From contig CM047425.1 of NCBI GenBank assembly GCA_026168455.1, forward strand, positions 40,878,711 through 40,942,710: a DNA stretch of 64,000 nucleotides, in the 5' to 3' direction. Below the pieces are notes generated by a model that saw only the letters and a program-made list of their open reading frames with translations, did not search any database and was not told where the DNA came from. Shown here piece by piece: positions 34,787-46,884 of this stretch. How positions within the stretch are numbered: position 1 is the stretch's first letter; every line of letters starts with the position of its first letter. The translations under genes were made by a program, and so were the position numbers. This DNA is from Theocolax elegans (lineage: Eukaryota > Arthropoda > Insecta > Hymenoptera > Cerocephalidae).

Positions 34787-37700
34787 TCACGTCCAGACTT
34801 GTACCAACTACCATAAAAAATGTTACAAGAGGGCAAATGGTTAATAAACCATTCGCATTCCTTTCGCTCTTGTTTGACTAGGACTAGCCTTACGTCTCCG
34901 GGAGCAGCGAGCGAAGTTATTTTAAGATTAGAGATGTAGGATATAATGTGGGATAAATAAAATAATATATGTTTTATTTCGTATTAATCATGCATTATTT
35001 ATTTAAATATGTTAATATCATAATATGCTGTTTTTCTTTAAATGAACACGTGTAACTAAATTCTTATAACTTTTTAATGGGCAAAAACACATAAAATTAC
35101 ACTATTTTATTAACAATTGCATAAAATTATATAAGTCAAATAACAATTTTAAATTTGATTAAATAAACAATTGTACTGCGAACACGTTAACAAATTATAG
35201 AATGAAATATAAATAACACAAGGTTATTTTTTTATAAACATTAATAATTAATAATCAAAATAAGAATTATTATGAATAAATGCAGATTAAATTAAAAATT
35301 ATTGTTGTTGAAAACATGAATTATTGTTAATAAATTGCAATTCAAACCGTAAATATTGCAAATAAAATGCAATGCAAAGAATAATTATTATAAATAAATT
35401 GCAGTATCAAATAATAATTGTTGTAAGAGAAAACAGTTCGTTCAGTAATTGAAATAACTTAAAATATCAGGTTTGCCTTTACGAATATTACAAGCGTATA
35501 GATAAGTACCCAAATATATATAAGTGTGTATAATTTTAAATATCGGGGTTTATGGAGCCCATGACAGAGAGGGAAGATATGCACTTTAGTACGTACGAGG
35601 AAGAGAGACGTTCGGGTTATGACGCCAGGGCTCCATAATCCGCCCACCCCCAACCAGTGGTGGGAAGCAGACAGAAGATACAAATTTAACATGTCGGGCG
35701 TCATAAACCCCTATTGGGAAGTTTATATATATGTATACGGTGAGGAACGAAGGTCCGCCTCGAACGTGGATAGCGGTGTCAAATGGCTCGATTATGTCCT
35801 GCTAGACCTGCGGGCGTCGACGTTAGATGTGTATGCTGTTGGAGTCCGATGATTGCCAGATGTCGAAGTCGTAGTTCCTTGTCTATGGCTCGTAGATGTC
35901 AATGATGCGTCTCGATCTCCGAATGCAAGACCTCTCTTGATTTTAAATGCGTATTTCTTTAAAGTCCGAGTAGCAGTGCCACGCCCTCGGATAAAAATCA
36001 AAGAGTTGACTAGCAGAGCTTCGCCTTACGAAAGCTTTAGACGAAAAATTAGGAGTGGCTGTGTCTGTTCTGGGTCCTCTTTATGTACCCTAAAAATCTA
36101 TGCATCTGTCCTTGTCTTACGCTTTGCCTCATATGGAAATTGCGTAAGTAGTTCTCGATTTTTCTGTGCTTGCACCCGATTGGGCCGTTAGATGTGCGTG
36201 ATTAAAAATGATCGAATCCCATGCATTTTCTGTATCGCTTCGTAGTTAATTCGGAGAATTTGCTGTCCCTCTTTTATTACTGCAACATTACCCAAAGAAC
36301 GGCTTAATTTATTACTTCCTTCTAATGCTCGAGTTTTCTAGTACATGTTTCCCATCGCCGGCTCTTCTCCGAGCATTGATTTTATAGTGCAGTACAAAAA
36401 AAACTCTTGCATAACCCTTCGTTTCGATCTCACTATCGGCGATCCCGCATATATGCGTATTGGCTTTGAATAATATCTTCAACTCTACTTATCAGTCTCT
36501 TTTTCGTTTGAAACACTCGTAAATTAATCTGTCCCTTAGCTCTATAAATTATATTACTGCATTTACTTAGAATTATTCTTTATCAACCTTATTTCGTTTT
36601 TCTTCTACGCCGTAATTTTATTCTAAACTACGCAGTACTGTTTACGAAAAATAATAATATAACTAGCAACAAATACCTCGGTCGCTAACGCTCCCTCGGT
36701 CGATTTAAACTTTTGATTTATTTTGTTGTATCAATATTAATTATTAGGAAAACATTTAAACTATATGAAGTTATAAAGTTATTATATTTAATTTTTCATT
36801 TTCAAAGTTTAGATAAATATAATATATTAATACTAAGTAATAATAATCTTACTTATTTGTTAACATTTATTATTGTCTATTTTTTTAATGCACATAATTA
36901 CAATGATAATTGGATTTTATTATTCCTCAATTAAAACACTCTTTGATTTTATATTATTATTATTATTCTTATGGCGTTGTCCAACCTTATTTCCTTTGTA
37001 ATTATTATATGTGAAAAAATAAATAAAATTACAATTGTATGAATACAATAAAAAAAGATAATTAGGTAACCTTTAATTTATGCACATTTAGATTTTACAT
37101 GTATATATGGGCAATTTCTCGTAAATTGATCATGTCAAAAAATATAAATCATGAAAAATAGAAAATTTTATTAAATAAAAATTTAAAATAAAATATTATT
37201 TATAATTATTAATGATTGATTTTCACCTATTGATTGCTCAACATTTGGAGGATAAAAGTTCTATATATATAAAAAAAAATAAAATTAAAGTTAATTTATT
37301 ATTTTTCAATTTATTTATTTATTCATTTATTTTTTATTATTTTTTTTTAAATAAATTAAATATTAAAAATATATAATAGAAAAAATTAAAGTTAAAGTTA
37401 AAGTTAAATAAAAATTAAATTTCATCAAAAAATTGTCGATGTGACGATATTTTTTGATAAATAGATGTATCACATGTTTTTTGACGCATTGTTGGGGGTT
37501 AATGTTTTTAGTTGTTTTTTTAAAAGGGGTAAAATTTGAAGGGGGAAGGGGTGGTGGTATGGGGTGTACCCTGACCACCTAGACATCGTCTTCAGGAAGT
37601 GACAATTTTTTTGCATATTCAAGCAGGGTGGCACACTACTTACCAGTAGACGATGTCCAGATGACCCGGAGGTCGCCCTGACCACCTGGACATCGTCTTC

Positions 37701-37975
37701 AGGAAGTGACAATTTTTTTTGCATATTCAAGCAGGGTGGTACACTATTTACCAGTAGACGATGTCCAGATGACCCGGAGGTAAAAAAAAATAAATCAACA
37801 ACATAACAATTCAAAAATTGAAGCAGCACCTTTAAAGCGTAGCGCTAATATTGCTAAGTTTTTAACAAAGCGTTAAAAATAAATTAATTAATAAAGAAAA
37901 TCATATCTAAAGTGTACACTTAATTCAAATATTTACAAATATACATATAAGCAGCACCTTTAAAGAGTAGCGCTC
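34787..37975. mobile_element. Unresolved 3.2-kb insert in RT of element 2
   Basis: Lies between the two RT halves. The left edge reads TGTCACGTCC, which could be an LTR start. The GC-richer part at 35540-36660 looks like decayed retroelement sequence: minus-strand fragments such as LISRVEDIIQSQYAYMRDRR are open, but I do not recognise them. The rest is AT-rich, with a 107-bp tandem repeat at 37571-37783 and two copies of gcagcacctttaaag (37825 and 37951). No clear target duplication was found. Probably a composite. Confidence 0.4.
37571..37783. repeat. 107-bp tandem repeat, two units
   Basis: ctgaccacct at 37571 recurs at 37678, with only a few differences between units. Each unit contains an inverted pair, GACATCGTCT and AGACGATGTC, so each can fold into a hairpin. 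No coding role is seen. Confidence 0.85.
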
Positions 37976-39476
37976 AAAATTTTAGCTTTTTCAATAGTAT
38001 ATTATGATCTACAGTATCAAAAGCTTTAGCCAAATCTAGAAACGTAGCAATTATAGGTTTGCTTTTATCCAAGTTTGAATAAATTAAGTTAGTCAAATGA
38101 TTTAGAGCATCGTTAGTACCTTTATTAATATTAATACCTTTATTAGTATTAATAAAATTATATACTCTTTTGTGAATAATTTTTTCAAAAATTTTAGTAA
38201 TATTTGATATTAGCGATATAGGTCTATAATTCGTTGCATAGTGTTTATTACCCGATTTAAAAATAGGTATTACTTCTTCTATTTTTAATGCAGTCGGCCA
38301 TATAGATTTATCTATGCACAAACTAAAAATATAGACTAGTGGTTCAATAATGAAATTGGATATTGTTTTTAAGGTTTTGGTATTAATGTCATCAGCTCGA
38401 GGCCTGCGATGGCTCGGTCGGTAGGGCGTCGGGCTCGTAATCTGGAGGTCCCAGGTTCGATTCCCGGCCCCGGTCGATTGATACAAGCACCACTGGCGAA
38501 TGTATTTTCAACAAGTGCTTTCTTTACCAAGACATCGTATGACCTCCGTCGCTGAATAGCACCGGTTTGGGAGCATAAAAAGAGCGACGTTAAAATAAGA
38601 AACAAAAAAAAATGTCATCAGCTCCGCCTGATTTATCTTTCATTTTATCAATTATAAACCTGATTTCCTCATCATATGTTGGTGTAAGAAAAATAGAGCT
38701 ATTATTAAATGGAATGTCGGTGGGGTTAGGGCCCTGTGGTGTTACAATTTTATTGCTAAGTTTAGATCCTATTTTACAGAAAAATTCATTTAAATTGTTC
38801 GCAATCTCTTTTCCTTCAACTATTTTATTATCACTTTCATCCAATATATACTCAAAATCATTACTTTTCTTTGTATTTTTACCTAGTTTATTATTAATCA
38901 TACTCCACAGTCTTTTTGGATTTTTACTATTTTAAAAAAAATTTATTTGTTCATATTTACACTTAGCTTCTTTAATTATTTTATCAAGAGCCTTAGTAGA
39001 ATACTTATATTCGTTTTTGATCAGTGATTTTTCAGGATTATTTTTTCAAGCTTTATAAAGTTTTTCCTTTTTCTGACAAGAAATCATAATAGCCTTAGTT
39101 ACCCAGTTTTTTCTTGGTATATTATTCTTTTCTTTTTACTCTTGATATTATTCCCTGTATTCTTTGATTTTTTAACGCAGTCTGTAACCCAGGATATCAA
39201 TAAATCAGTAGCATTATTAGGATCATTTAATTGTAAAATACTATTCCAATTAATTAAGCCCGTTAATTTTTTTAATTCAAAGTAGTTTATTTTATTACAG
39301 ATTCTATCTTTTGTTTCGTTAAACTTCTCATTAACAGTCAAAAAAAGAGGATAATGATCAGCAAAGGTACTCTCTATTCTATTTGTAGTATACTTTAAAG
39401 TATCACTTTTGATAAAAAAGTTATCAATGCAAGTCCCTTCAGAAGTAGAAAAGTCTGATGGTCTTGTTATACCCAT
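37976..39476 (-). pseudogene. Endonuclease end and RT N-terminal part of element 2
   Basis: Minus-strand fragments join as one decayed ORF2. GTCIDNFFI and ADHYPLFL (39099-39476) end the endonuclease. The linker follows, then IFLTPTYDEEIRF, NYRPISLISNITKIFEKIIH and FLDLAKAFDTVDHN (37974-38486). Several frameshifts and stops are present, and the SINE at 38399-38610 splits the GGADD region. The ORF ends as KKLKF at the edge of the 3.2-kb insert. Confidence 0.8.
38399..38610 (+). mobile_element. tRNA-derived SINE with 14-bp target duplication
   Basis: aatgtcatcagctc flanks it at 38385-38398 and 38611-38624. The head has a pol III A box (tggctcggtcgg, 38410-38421) and a consensus B box (GGTTCGATTCC, 38454-38464). 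A ~120-bp unrelated body and an A-rich tail (aaacaaaaaaa) follow. It inserted in the RT of element 2 in the opposite orientation to that element. The plus-strand head looks functional for pol III, but transcription is not shown. Confidence 0.88.
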
Positions 39477-39755
39477 AAAATCTGGAACGTATGTTTTCTC
39501 AAAAAAGTTTTCTAAAAGTTCATGACTATAATTATTATTTTATATTAAATTTTTAACGGTCTGTACGAGCCAGAATATATAAATATTCTTAATCATTAGT
39601 CCATGGTGTGCTACAAATTTGCAGCCTCTACACCAAGTTCGATGAGTATAGATATTTTAATTCTGGAGACTAAAAATATTGATGTGGAAATAAAAATTAT
39701 TATTAAGATAACTTTAAATATAAATATAAAGAAAGTGTATGATAAATTTGTAATG

Positions 39756-39819
39756 AATGTTTCGACCACAATTGCCAGTTGGTCTCATCAGTAAGGACTG
39801 GCAATCTACCTTAGACATT
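39756..39819 (-). ncRNA. Hammerhead ribozyme, type III topology (unit 2, left arm)
   Basis: Exact inverse of the 64-nt motif at 40377-40440, so the same stems, core and GUC cleavage site on the minus strand. Confidence 0.88.
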
Positions 39820-39868
39820 GAATATAGAAATTATATCGAAATAGTCCAAGAACAATACTATTGAATGC

Positions 39869-39904
<36 letters not shown>

Positions 39905-40376
39905 GCATTCAATAGTATTGTTCTTGGAATATATATATATACATTTAGAAGACTTTATCACTTACATGTATTCAAAACCAAGAAAAAACCCCTAGTGGAT
40001 AAAGTTGAAAACAATCAATATTGTCTTGGATAGGCGCAAAAATCACCACACACGCCTAAATAAGATTTTAAAGAGTAATACGCTCGTGAATTTTATGTTA
40101 TATTAAATTATTACGATATTATGTTATATTAATTAAATTTAATATAACATAAAATTGACGAGCGTATTACTCTTTAAAATCTTATTTAGGCGTGTGTGGT
40201 CATTTTTGCGCCTATCCAAGACAATATTGATTGTTTTCAACTTTATCCACTAGGGGTTTTTTCTTGGTTTTGAATACATGTAAGTGATAAAGTCTTCTAA
40301 ATGTATATATATATATATATATATACCGCATTGAATAGTATTGTTCTTGGACTATTTCGATATAATTTCTATATTC

Positions 40377-40440
40377 AATGTCTAAGGTAGATTGCCAGTC
40401 CTTACTGATGAGACCAACTGGCAATTGTGGTCGAAACATT
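40377..40440 (+). ncRNA. Hammerhead ribozyme, type III topology (unit 2, right arm)
   Basis: Stem III is AATGT (40377-40381) with ACATT (40436-40440). The cleavage triplet GTC ends at 40382. Stem I is TAAGG/CCTTA (40383-40387 and 40400-40404), CTGATGA is 40405-40411, stem II is GACCA/TGGTC (40412-40416 and 40428-40432), and GAAA is 40433-40436. Every stem is perfectly paired. Loop I ATTGCCAGT (40391-40399) and loop II ACTGGCAAT (40417-40425) are exact complements. Cleavage is predicted between 40382 and 40383. Confidence 0.92.
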
Positions 40441-40704
40441 CATTACAAATTTATCATACACTTTCTTTATATTTATATTTAAAGTTATTATCATAATAAT
40501 AATTTTTATTTCCACATCAATATTTTTAGTCTCCAGAATTAAAATATCTATACTCATCGAACTTGGTGTAGAGGCTGCAAATTTGTAGCACACCATGGAC
40601 TAATGATTAAGAATATTTATATATTCTGGTTCGTACAGACCGTTAAAAATTTAATATAACATAAAATTCACGAGCGTATTACTCTTTAAAATATAATTAT
40701 TATT

Positions 40705-41217
40705 GTTTATCATGTCAATATTATAGTCCCCTATGATTATATAATGTTTACCCATGTTGTAACAGTTAATAAAATTTTTTAAATCAAGAATGAATTCAGT
40801 CTTGGGATAATCATGAGATCTATAAATTGCTGAAATAACAATATTTTCATTGCCTACTTTGAATCAGGAATTTAATACGCTCAGTCTTCCAATTACTATA
40901 GTTTCCGTATTATCAATTAATTTGTCTAATATGTATATAACTACTCCATCTGATTTATTAATTTTGCTATTGTTGTAATACATTTTATAACCACTTAAAT
41001 TGTGTAACTGAGGACTTACCAAACTCCATGTTTCAGTACATACTATTACATTTGGTTTGTATATCAAACTATCAATCAGACATTCGACCTTGGACAAGTT
41101 AGCATTCAAACTTCTAATATTTACGTGTAAAATTAGATTGTTGCTTGAAATAATTTTACTATTAAGCTCTAGTAGATCACAGCATACTGTTTCTTCTATT
41201 CCTAAACCATCTTCCAT
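40705..41217 (-). pseudogene. Endonuclease N-terminal part of element 2 ORF2
   Basis: Minus strand: MEDGLGIEE start, then ILHVNIRSLNANLSKVE, VCTETW, SDGVVIYI, a stop near 40864, then SAIYRSHDYPKTEF and IIIGDYNID. The retrozyme-like insertion follows. This is the Mg-dependent endonuclease that nicks target DNA for reverse transcription. It overlaps or closely follows ORF1, as in element 1. Confidence 0.8.
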
Positions 41218-41241
41218 TTAGAACACCGATTCAGTACTACC

Positions 41242-42450
41242 TCAGCTCAAAGACTTTAAAGATAAAACAGTTTCCTTCCTTCTTTCAATTAATGATGTTT
41301 TATTTTTTATTAACTCCTGCCGAGCATTGCTATACCCTGCATTACCAATATACCTCGATAAAGTAGGTTTTATGCGATAAACAGTCATGTTAATAAAGTT
41401 TTTAATCTTGGCTTGTAATATTTCACTTTTTTCTGTATCGTTAATTGTATGGACCGTATTATTTCTTGTTAAACTTATTATTGCTAAATTTGCAGTTTGC
41501 ACAGCAAACATTTTCACTATCACACTTTCTCGTAAGGTGATTACCTGCACACTTAAAACACGTAGGTGAATTATTGCACTTATGTCCACTGTGACCAAAT
41601 CTATCACAATTATAACAAGGTTTTATGTTTATCACATCATATATTTTGCAGTTTTGGTATCCAATAAAGACTTTATCATTATTTTTCTTTAGATATATCT
41701 ATGTATATCTACAGAAACTTCCATAATGACAGTTATTTTCCTGTTACTCTTATTAAGTATAGATTTTAAAAGTATTCCTTTAGTTTCCATAGCTGAGAAA
41801 TTTCTGCAGTTAATGTCGTTTTCTAAAGCTTTATCGTCTAGATTGTACATATTGTCAATTCCAACAATTTTTACAATCGGTTTTTTTAATTTCTTGTCTT
41901 TCTATTTTACAAGTGTTGGTTATTTTCGTCGTCAATACTTTTTCTGCAACTTTGGCACTTTCTAGATTTATACAATTAATGGTTACTTCATCCTTGTTAT
42001 TAAAATAAATTTTTTTTGTTTGAATATTATTATTTTTTAGTAAGTATTTCACTACACTTTCTTTCAAATTTATTTTATCATCACTATTTTTCTTTTTTAC
42101 TATGATCTTTGGAATTTTTTTGTTTCAGTTACTATCCCTTTAGAATTTAATACACTCGCAAATGATTTGGTATTCGGTTTCAGGTATACAATTTCTTTTT
42201 TTATTTTCTTTCTCCAGTAACTCTTGCAATAACGAATTTTTTTTCTTTCATTTCTTTGTTTAATTCCTTTAATAAAATATTTTCGTTCTTTAGTACTTCC
42301 ATATTTCACGTTTCTTTTCCTATTAAAGTCAATCTTATGGAAAATACTTTCACACAAAACACAAAACACGGTAGAATTAATACGTTTAGGATGACATTTA
42401 AAATTAATATCAGGTGGGATTGCCTCAGGCGGCAAGCCATCCCCCGCCAT
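41242..42450 (-). pseudogene. ORF1 of element 2, frameshifted
   Basis: Starts MAGDGLPPEAIPPD at 42450. The N-terminal Cys/His cluster (FKCHPKR, CVLCESIFHKIDFN) matches element 1. Middle fragments at 41855-42067 (KYLLKNNNIQTKKIY) and the C-terminal knuckles near 41460-41640 are in different frames. At least four frame changes separate them. The ending SRYIGN with downstream basic residues matches the end of element 1 ORF1. Confidence 0.8.
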
Positions 42451-42481
42451 TTTTCCTTGTGATTATGGAATATGATATTTA

Positions 42482-45400
42482 ACGTGACACAGAGTGGAGC
42501 AGAATTTGGTATGGATAATCTATTGACTTTTAAATGCAATATTCTGAATGACGTGGGAGGTGCAGGTCGCGTAGCATTAAACGAAGAATCGGTAAGCAAA
42601 AGATCAATTTTATCCATCAACAATGATGACAATCTGTGTTTACCGCGTTCGCTCGTTACAAGTTACGCATACCATGTTAGAGGTCAAATTCGTTCAGGGG
42701 AATTGCAGCAACAGTACATGCCGAAGTAATAGCAGTATTTAAAAAAACGCAGCTGTGAATCTAGTACGAGAGGCAAACATAAATATTCCGTCGTCAGGAT
42801 GTGGGATCGACGAAATTCACAATTTTCAAAAGTTTTTCGCTCTGCTCGGTGTAGCTGTAGTGATATATTCTTTTAGACATTTTGGTCTTGGATATTCACC
42901 AATTTATGATGGAACGAAATTTGTCATAGGTATAAATAGATAGATTCATTATACTTTAAGGATAATGTACTATGAAACATCGAGGTATTATCAACCTATT
43001 TTGAATTTACTAAAAGCAAGCGGGTCTAAAGGTTATTGCATTCCTTGCAACAAAACGTACAAAAATGTTGAGGATCATAGATGTTCCAATAAATGTTATA
43101 AATGTATGAAAATTCCGACTTGCAAAGTAATTAGTGTTACAGAAAAATGTTTGACGTGTTTGAGAGATTTTTTTGGAGATCATTGCTTCGAAAATCATTT
43201 AAGGAAAAATTAATTTAATAAATCGTCAAGTGTTTGTGAAATGATTAGAAGATGCGAAAAATGTTTACAAACTGTACATTCTAAAAATCATAATAAGAAA
43301 CACGAATGTGAAGTCACTTTTTGTAAAGTATCTAAAGAGTATTTAGCATCAAGTCATTTTTGTTACATAAAACCGATTAAAAACGATCAATTAAACGCAC
43401 CCAAAACTTTGTATTTCTTTTATGATTTTGAAACACAGCAAACATTGTTGGTAGCGGGTGATGAAACTAAAAAGATACACGTCGTAAATTTAGGTGTAGT
43501 TCAACAAGCATGTACTTTATGTCTCCAAAATACCGATATTACAAATATATGCAGCTATTGCGGTATATGGAATGTGTATTTACTAGAGATCCTGTAAACG
43601 AATTTGTAGAGTTGGCGGTTACCAGACGAAACACATTCCCAAAAATTGTTTGCATCGCTCACAATTCTCAAGGTTCCGACGCTCAATTCATTTTTAAGTA
43701 TCTTGTAGAGAAGTATTGTGACAGGGTTGCACCTACCGTCATCCTGAACGGATCCAAAATTATTCCGGTGACCATTATGAACGTTAAATTCATTGATAGT
43801 TTAAATTTTTTATATGCCCTTAAGCAGTCTACCTAAAGCGTTTGGATTATCAGGAATCGAAACAGGAACATTTCCACTTTTTTTTAATACAGCTGAAAAC
43901 GAACACTATGTAGGTCCTCTTTCACCTACATCAGCATATGGTGTCGATACTATGGGTGACAAAAAAAGAGCAATTTTTTTGGAGTGGTATACTACGCAAA
44001 AACAAGTTGGATACGTTTTTAATTTTAAAAAAGAATTGTAAAATACTGTAAGCAAGATGTAAACATTCTGAGATTGGCATGTCTGACCTTTCGAGAGATG
44101 TTTATAGACTACATTGTCGATCCTTTTATTGAGTGTACGACCATAGCATCAACTTGTTTGCGTGTATATCGAAAAAATATTTTGAAAGATAATCAAATAG
44201 GTGTCGTACCAAGTGGTGGTTATCGAAGAAAAGACAATCAATCTATAAAAGCCATGCAATGGTTATATTGGATAGAACAAAAAGATTTAAAACTTTTTTA
44301 TTTTGGTAGATGGATATTGCGAACCTAATCAAAATGACCAACATCGTGGAATAGTTCTTCAATTTCACGGATGCTTTTGGCATGGTTGTCCTCGTTCTCA
44401 CAGAATTAATAGAGATAAGCTTTTATCAACCGGCGAAACAATGGATAAGCGGTACCAAAAAACTTGTTTTACTACTGAGAGAATTAAAATACACAATTAT
44501 GAATCAATCGAAATATGGGACTGTACTTTCCAAGAACAAATTTCGACCAACGTTGAATTGAAAAAATTTTTAAAAGCTATTTCATCAACAATTTTACAAA
44601 AACCTCTTGATCCCCGTGACGCATTCTTCGGTGGACGTACAGATAATAACATAAAAATATGTGATTGCAATCCGATGGAAAAAATTAAATACGTAGATAT
44701 TTGTTCGCTTGATCCTTACATATGTAAAAGAAGAAAATATCCATTAGATCATCCAACGATATATGTGGGTGAAGAAGAATGTTACAAATTCATGAACAGT
44801 AAAACTGACATTTCCAAAGTCGATGGCCTTATAATGTGTGATATATTACCACCTCGGAACCTATACCACCCTGCCTTACCAGTAAGAATGCACGGTAAAT
44901 TAATTTTTCCGTTGTGTCGAATGTGTTGCGAACAGTTGGTACAAGATGATTGCCCACACGTTGATACAAAAGATAGGGTCTTAAGTGGTACATGGGTATC
45001 CGAAGAGGTCAAGAAAGCTATAGAAATGGGGTACGTAATAATCCACTTCTACGAAATTTGGGAATACGAAATGACACAGTATGACCCATCTACCAAAACA
45101 GGAGGGATTTTTACTGAATATATAAATGAATTTTTTAAACGGAAAACGGAAGCATCAGGATATCCTCCAGAATGTTTAACAGACGATGACAAAAATAGTT
45201 ACCTAAAAGATCTTGAATCGTGTGAGGGTATACGTATAGATAAAAACAAAATAAAATTTAATCCGGCATTAAAATATATGGCCAAATTATGTTTAAATTC
45301 CCTTTGGGATAAGTTAGCACAACGAGAAAATATGTCGAGAACAGAAGTTATTAAAGATTGTAAAGAATTAGTCAATTTATTAGTTGATCCGAAAATGAGT

Positions 45401-46015
45401 GTAAACAGTATCGTACCCGTTAATGATGAAACGGTTTATACATCCTGGTGCCATAAAAATGATAATTTTAATTCTGTCACGGCAACCAACGTTGTCGTAG
45501 CGACGTTTACAACAGCTCAAGCCAGATTAAAATTATTTGGATATTTACAGGAGATGGGATCTTTCGCATTATATTATGATACGGACTCTGTTTTTTACGT
45601 TAGTAAACCCGGTGAAAATGATTTACCAACTGGCTCGATGCTCGGAGATCTAACGGATGAAATGTTAGAATTCGGTACAGGTACGTACATTACATCTTTT
45701 ATATCTGGAGACCCAAAATTTTACGCGTACAAATATAAGACTATCGCCGGAGATGTATATTTTACATGCAAAGTAGAAGGTATTAGACTGAATTTCAATG
45801 CAAAGCAGTTGATCAGTTTTAGAACTATTCGAAAGATGATAGAGGGTGACAAAGAGAGGGTAAACGTAAATACTTAATCGATACGTCGTACAAGATTTCA
45901 CGATGTTATTTCGCAACCTGAAACAAAAATGTGCAGACCAGTTTATGGAAAAAGAAAATTTATTGGTTTTAATAAAAGTTTACCTTATGGTTACACGGTT
46001 TCAAACGATACATAA
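42482..46015 (+). pseudogene. Maverick PolB, main part with exonuclease and polymerase domains
   Basis: Family B DNA polymerase that would replicate the element by protein priming. Order: SILSINNDDNLCLPRSLV, a Cys-rich segment, exonuclease I YDFET (near 43425), exonuclease II AHNSQGSDAQFI (43660), exonuclease III YCKQDVNIL (44043). Then comes polymerase motif A VDICSLDP (44693-44716), where the usual tyrosine of SLYP is Asp, motif B KLCLNSLWDKL and motif C YYDTDS (45572-45589). The C-terminus LPYGY lies near 45990. The first kilobase needs many frame changes. The last 524 residues (44303-45877) are open. The original start lies before the insertion, at 27018 or earlier. Confidence 0.85.
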
Positions 46016-46175
46016 TTTAACTTTTGCCTGCACAGCAGAATACAGTGTAAAGCGCGAGTCGGTCGGTTCGAGACGCTCGAGCAGTAGGCAAAGCGCTAAA
46101 CGCTAGTTTGCAAACGACCTCGCGCGGGAGAGACAAACCACGGTGACCGAGCTCCTCGACAGAGGTATAAACGAT
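46016..46175. other. GC-rich spacer
   Basis: Short GC-rich block (cgcgagtcggtcggttcgag...) between PolB and ATPase, unlike the rest of the Maverick. It may be a small inserted fragment or a promoter region. I recognise nothing specific. Confidence 0.3.
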
Positions 46176-46831
46176 ATAAGATAAAATGTTGAATTTTCTG
46201 GTAGATTTCATCAGTAGGAAACATGAATTCAAGATGGCAACATCTATTCACATCAATTTGTTGCAAGACGGTGTTTGTTAAAAAATTTATTAAAAACAGC
46301 AACTGCATGTGCGATACGAAAATTGAGCAAAAGATCTTTTATTACACCGAATGGCAGTCCGGATATAGAGATTTAGGCAACGATATAGAATTTCGTGAAG
46401 GGCTACCACAGAGCGCCGACTACGCTAATGACCCTCGACCGAAATTGATAGTTACCGACGGCTTGATGCGCGAATCGTCTTCCGACGGCGGTGCGATCGT
46501 TAATTGATTTACCAAAGGAAGTCATCATAATAATTTAAGCATTATATTTATAACGCAAAATATTTTTCATCAAGGTAAGGGTCAACGTGATACATCATTG
46601 AACGCTCATTATATTGTAATCTACAGGAAATTGCGTGATCGTGCACAGATAAATTATCTGGCACGCCAAATACATCCGGAAGATATACGATTTCTCAGAG
46701 AGGGCTACGGAGATGCAACTTCTCAAACATACGGTTTTCTTTTACTTTATTTGAAACAAAATACGCTCGACAATTGTCGGTTTCGGACATCTATCTTCCC
46801 GGACGATTCTTACCATTTTGTGTATGTGTAA
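46176..46831 (+). pseudogene. Maverick packaging ATPase (FtsK/HerA-type)
   Basis: This ATPase is thought to pump DNA into capsids. The P-loop region is damaged: ICCKTVFVKKF (about 46256) stands where a GxxGxGKT motif is expected. Walker B is LIVTDGLMRES (46445), with Gly in place of the usual second acidic residue. After a frame break at 46507 come KGSHHNNLSIIFITQNIF, LNAHYIVIYRKLRDRAQ, ARQIHPEDIRF and CRFRTSIFPDDS. The last two-thirds match Polinton ATPases well. Both the P-loop damage and the stop make it inactive. Confidence 0.8.
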
Positions 46832-46884
46832 CGAAAAAAAATAAAACACGGTGTTTATGCGAATCAGCTACCAGTCGTCTCTCT

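Larger units (their letters stand above)
39540..40691. mobile_element. Retrozyme-like insertion 2: inverted 512-bp units with hammerheads
   Basis: Flanked by the 13-bp duplication tataattattatt (39527-39539 and 40692-40704) inside the endonuclease region of element 2; removing it rejoins that reading frame. The left arm is in minus orientation and the right arm in plus orientation, meeting near 40110-40140. The right arm runs past one full unit (aatataacataaaatt at 40141 and again at 40653, period 512). Each arm has one complete hammerhead and a (TA)n tract. The sequence is unrelated to insertion 1 outside the ribozyme, yet the unit size differs by one base and the architecture is the same. 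No protein is encoded. Confidence 0.8.
27392..42473 (-). mobile_element. CR1-group non-LTR element 2 (host to nested insertions)
   Basis: Full-length minus-strand copy flanked by gatattta (27384-27391 and 42474-42481). The 5' UTR is short (about 23 bp) before ORF1 at 42450. ORF1, endonuclease, RT and a third ORF follow, and the 3' end is ctggtttaat. It was later entered by element 1 (28092-33442), an unresolved 3.2-kb insert (34787-37975), a SINE and a retrozyme-like insertion. ORF1 and ORF2 are frameshifted. CR1-group placement (Kiri/Daphne-like) rests on ORF1 zinc fingers, motif style and a microsatellite-like 3' end, and is an inference. Confidence 0.75.

Noticed and set aside
35853..36191. 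112-residue plus-strand ORF as a gene
   Set aside because: No motif recognised. The minus strand of the same region looks more like decayed retroelement coding, and neither is convincing.
42472..42501. ATG at 42472 as the start of a separate gene
   Set aside because: It lies in the target duplication of element 2. The sequence continues PolB from 27383.
46198..46240. tcatcag near gaaac, resembling a hammerhead on the minus strand
   Set aside because: No stem II between the boxes, and the segment is part of the Maverick ATPase coding region.
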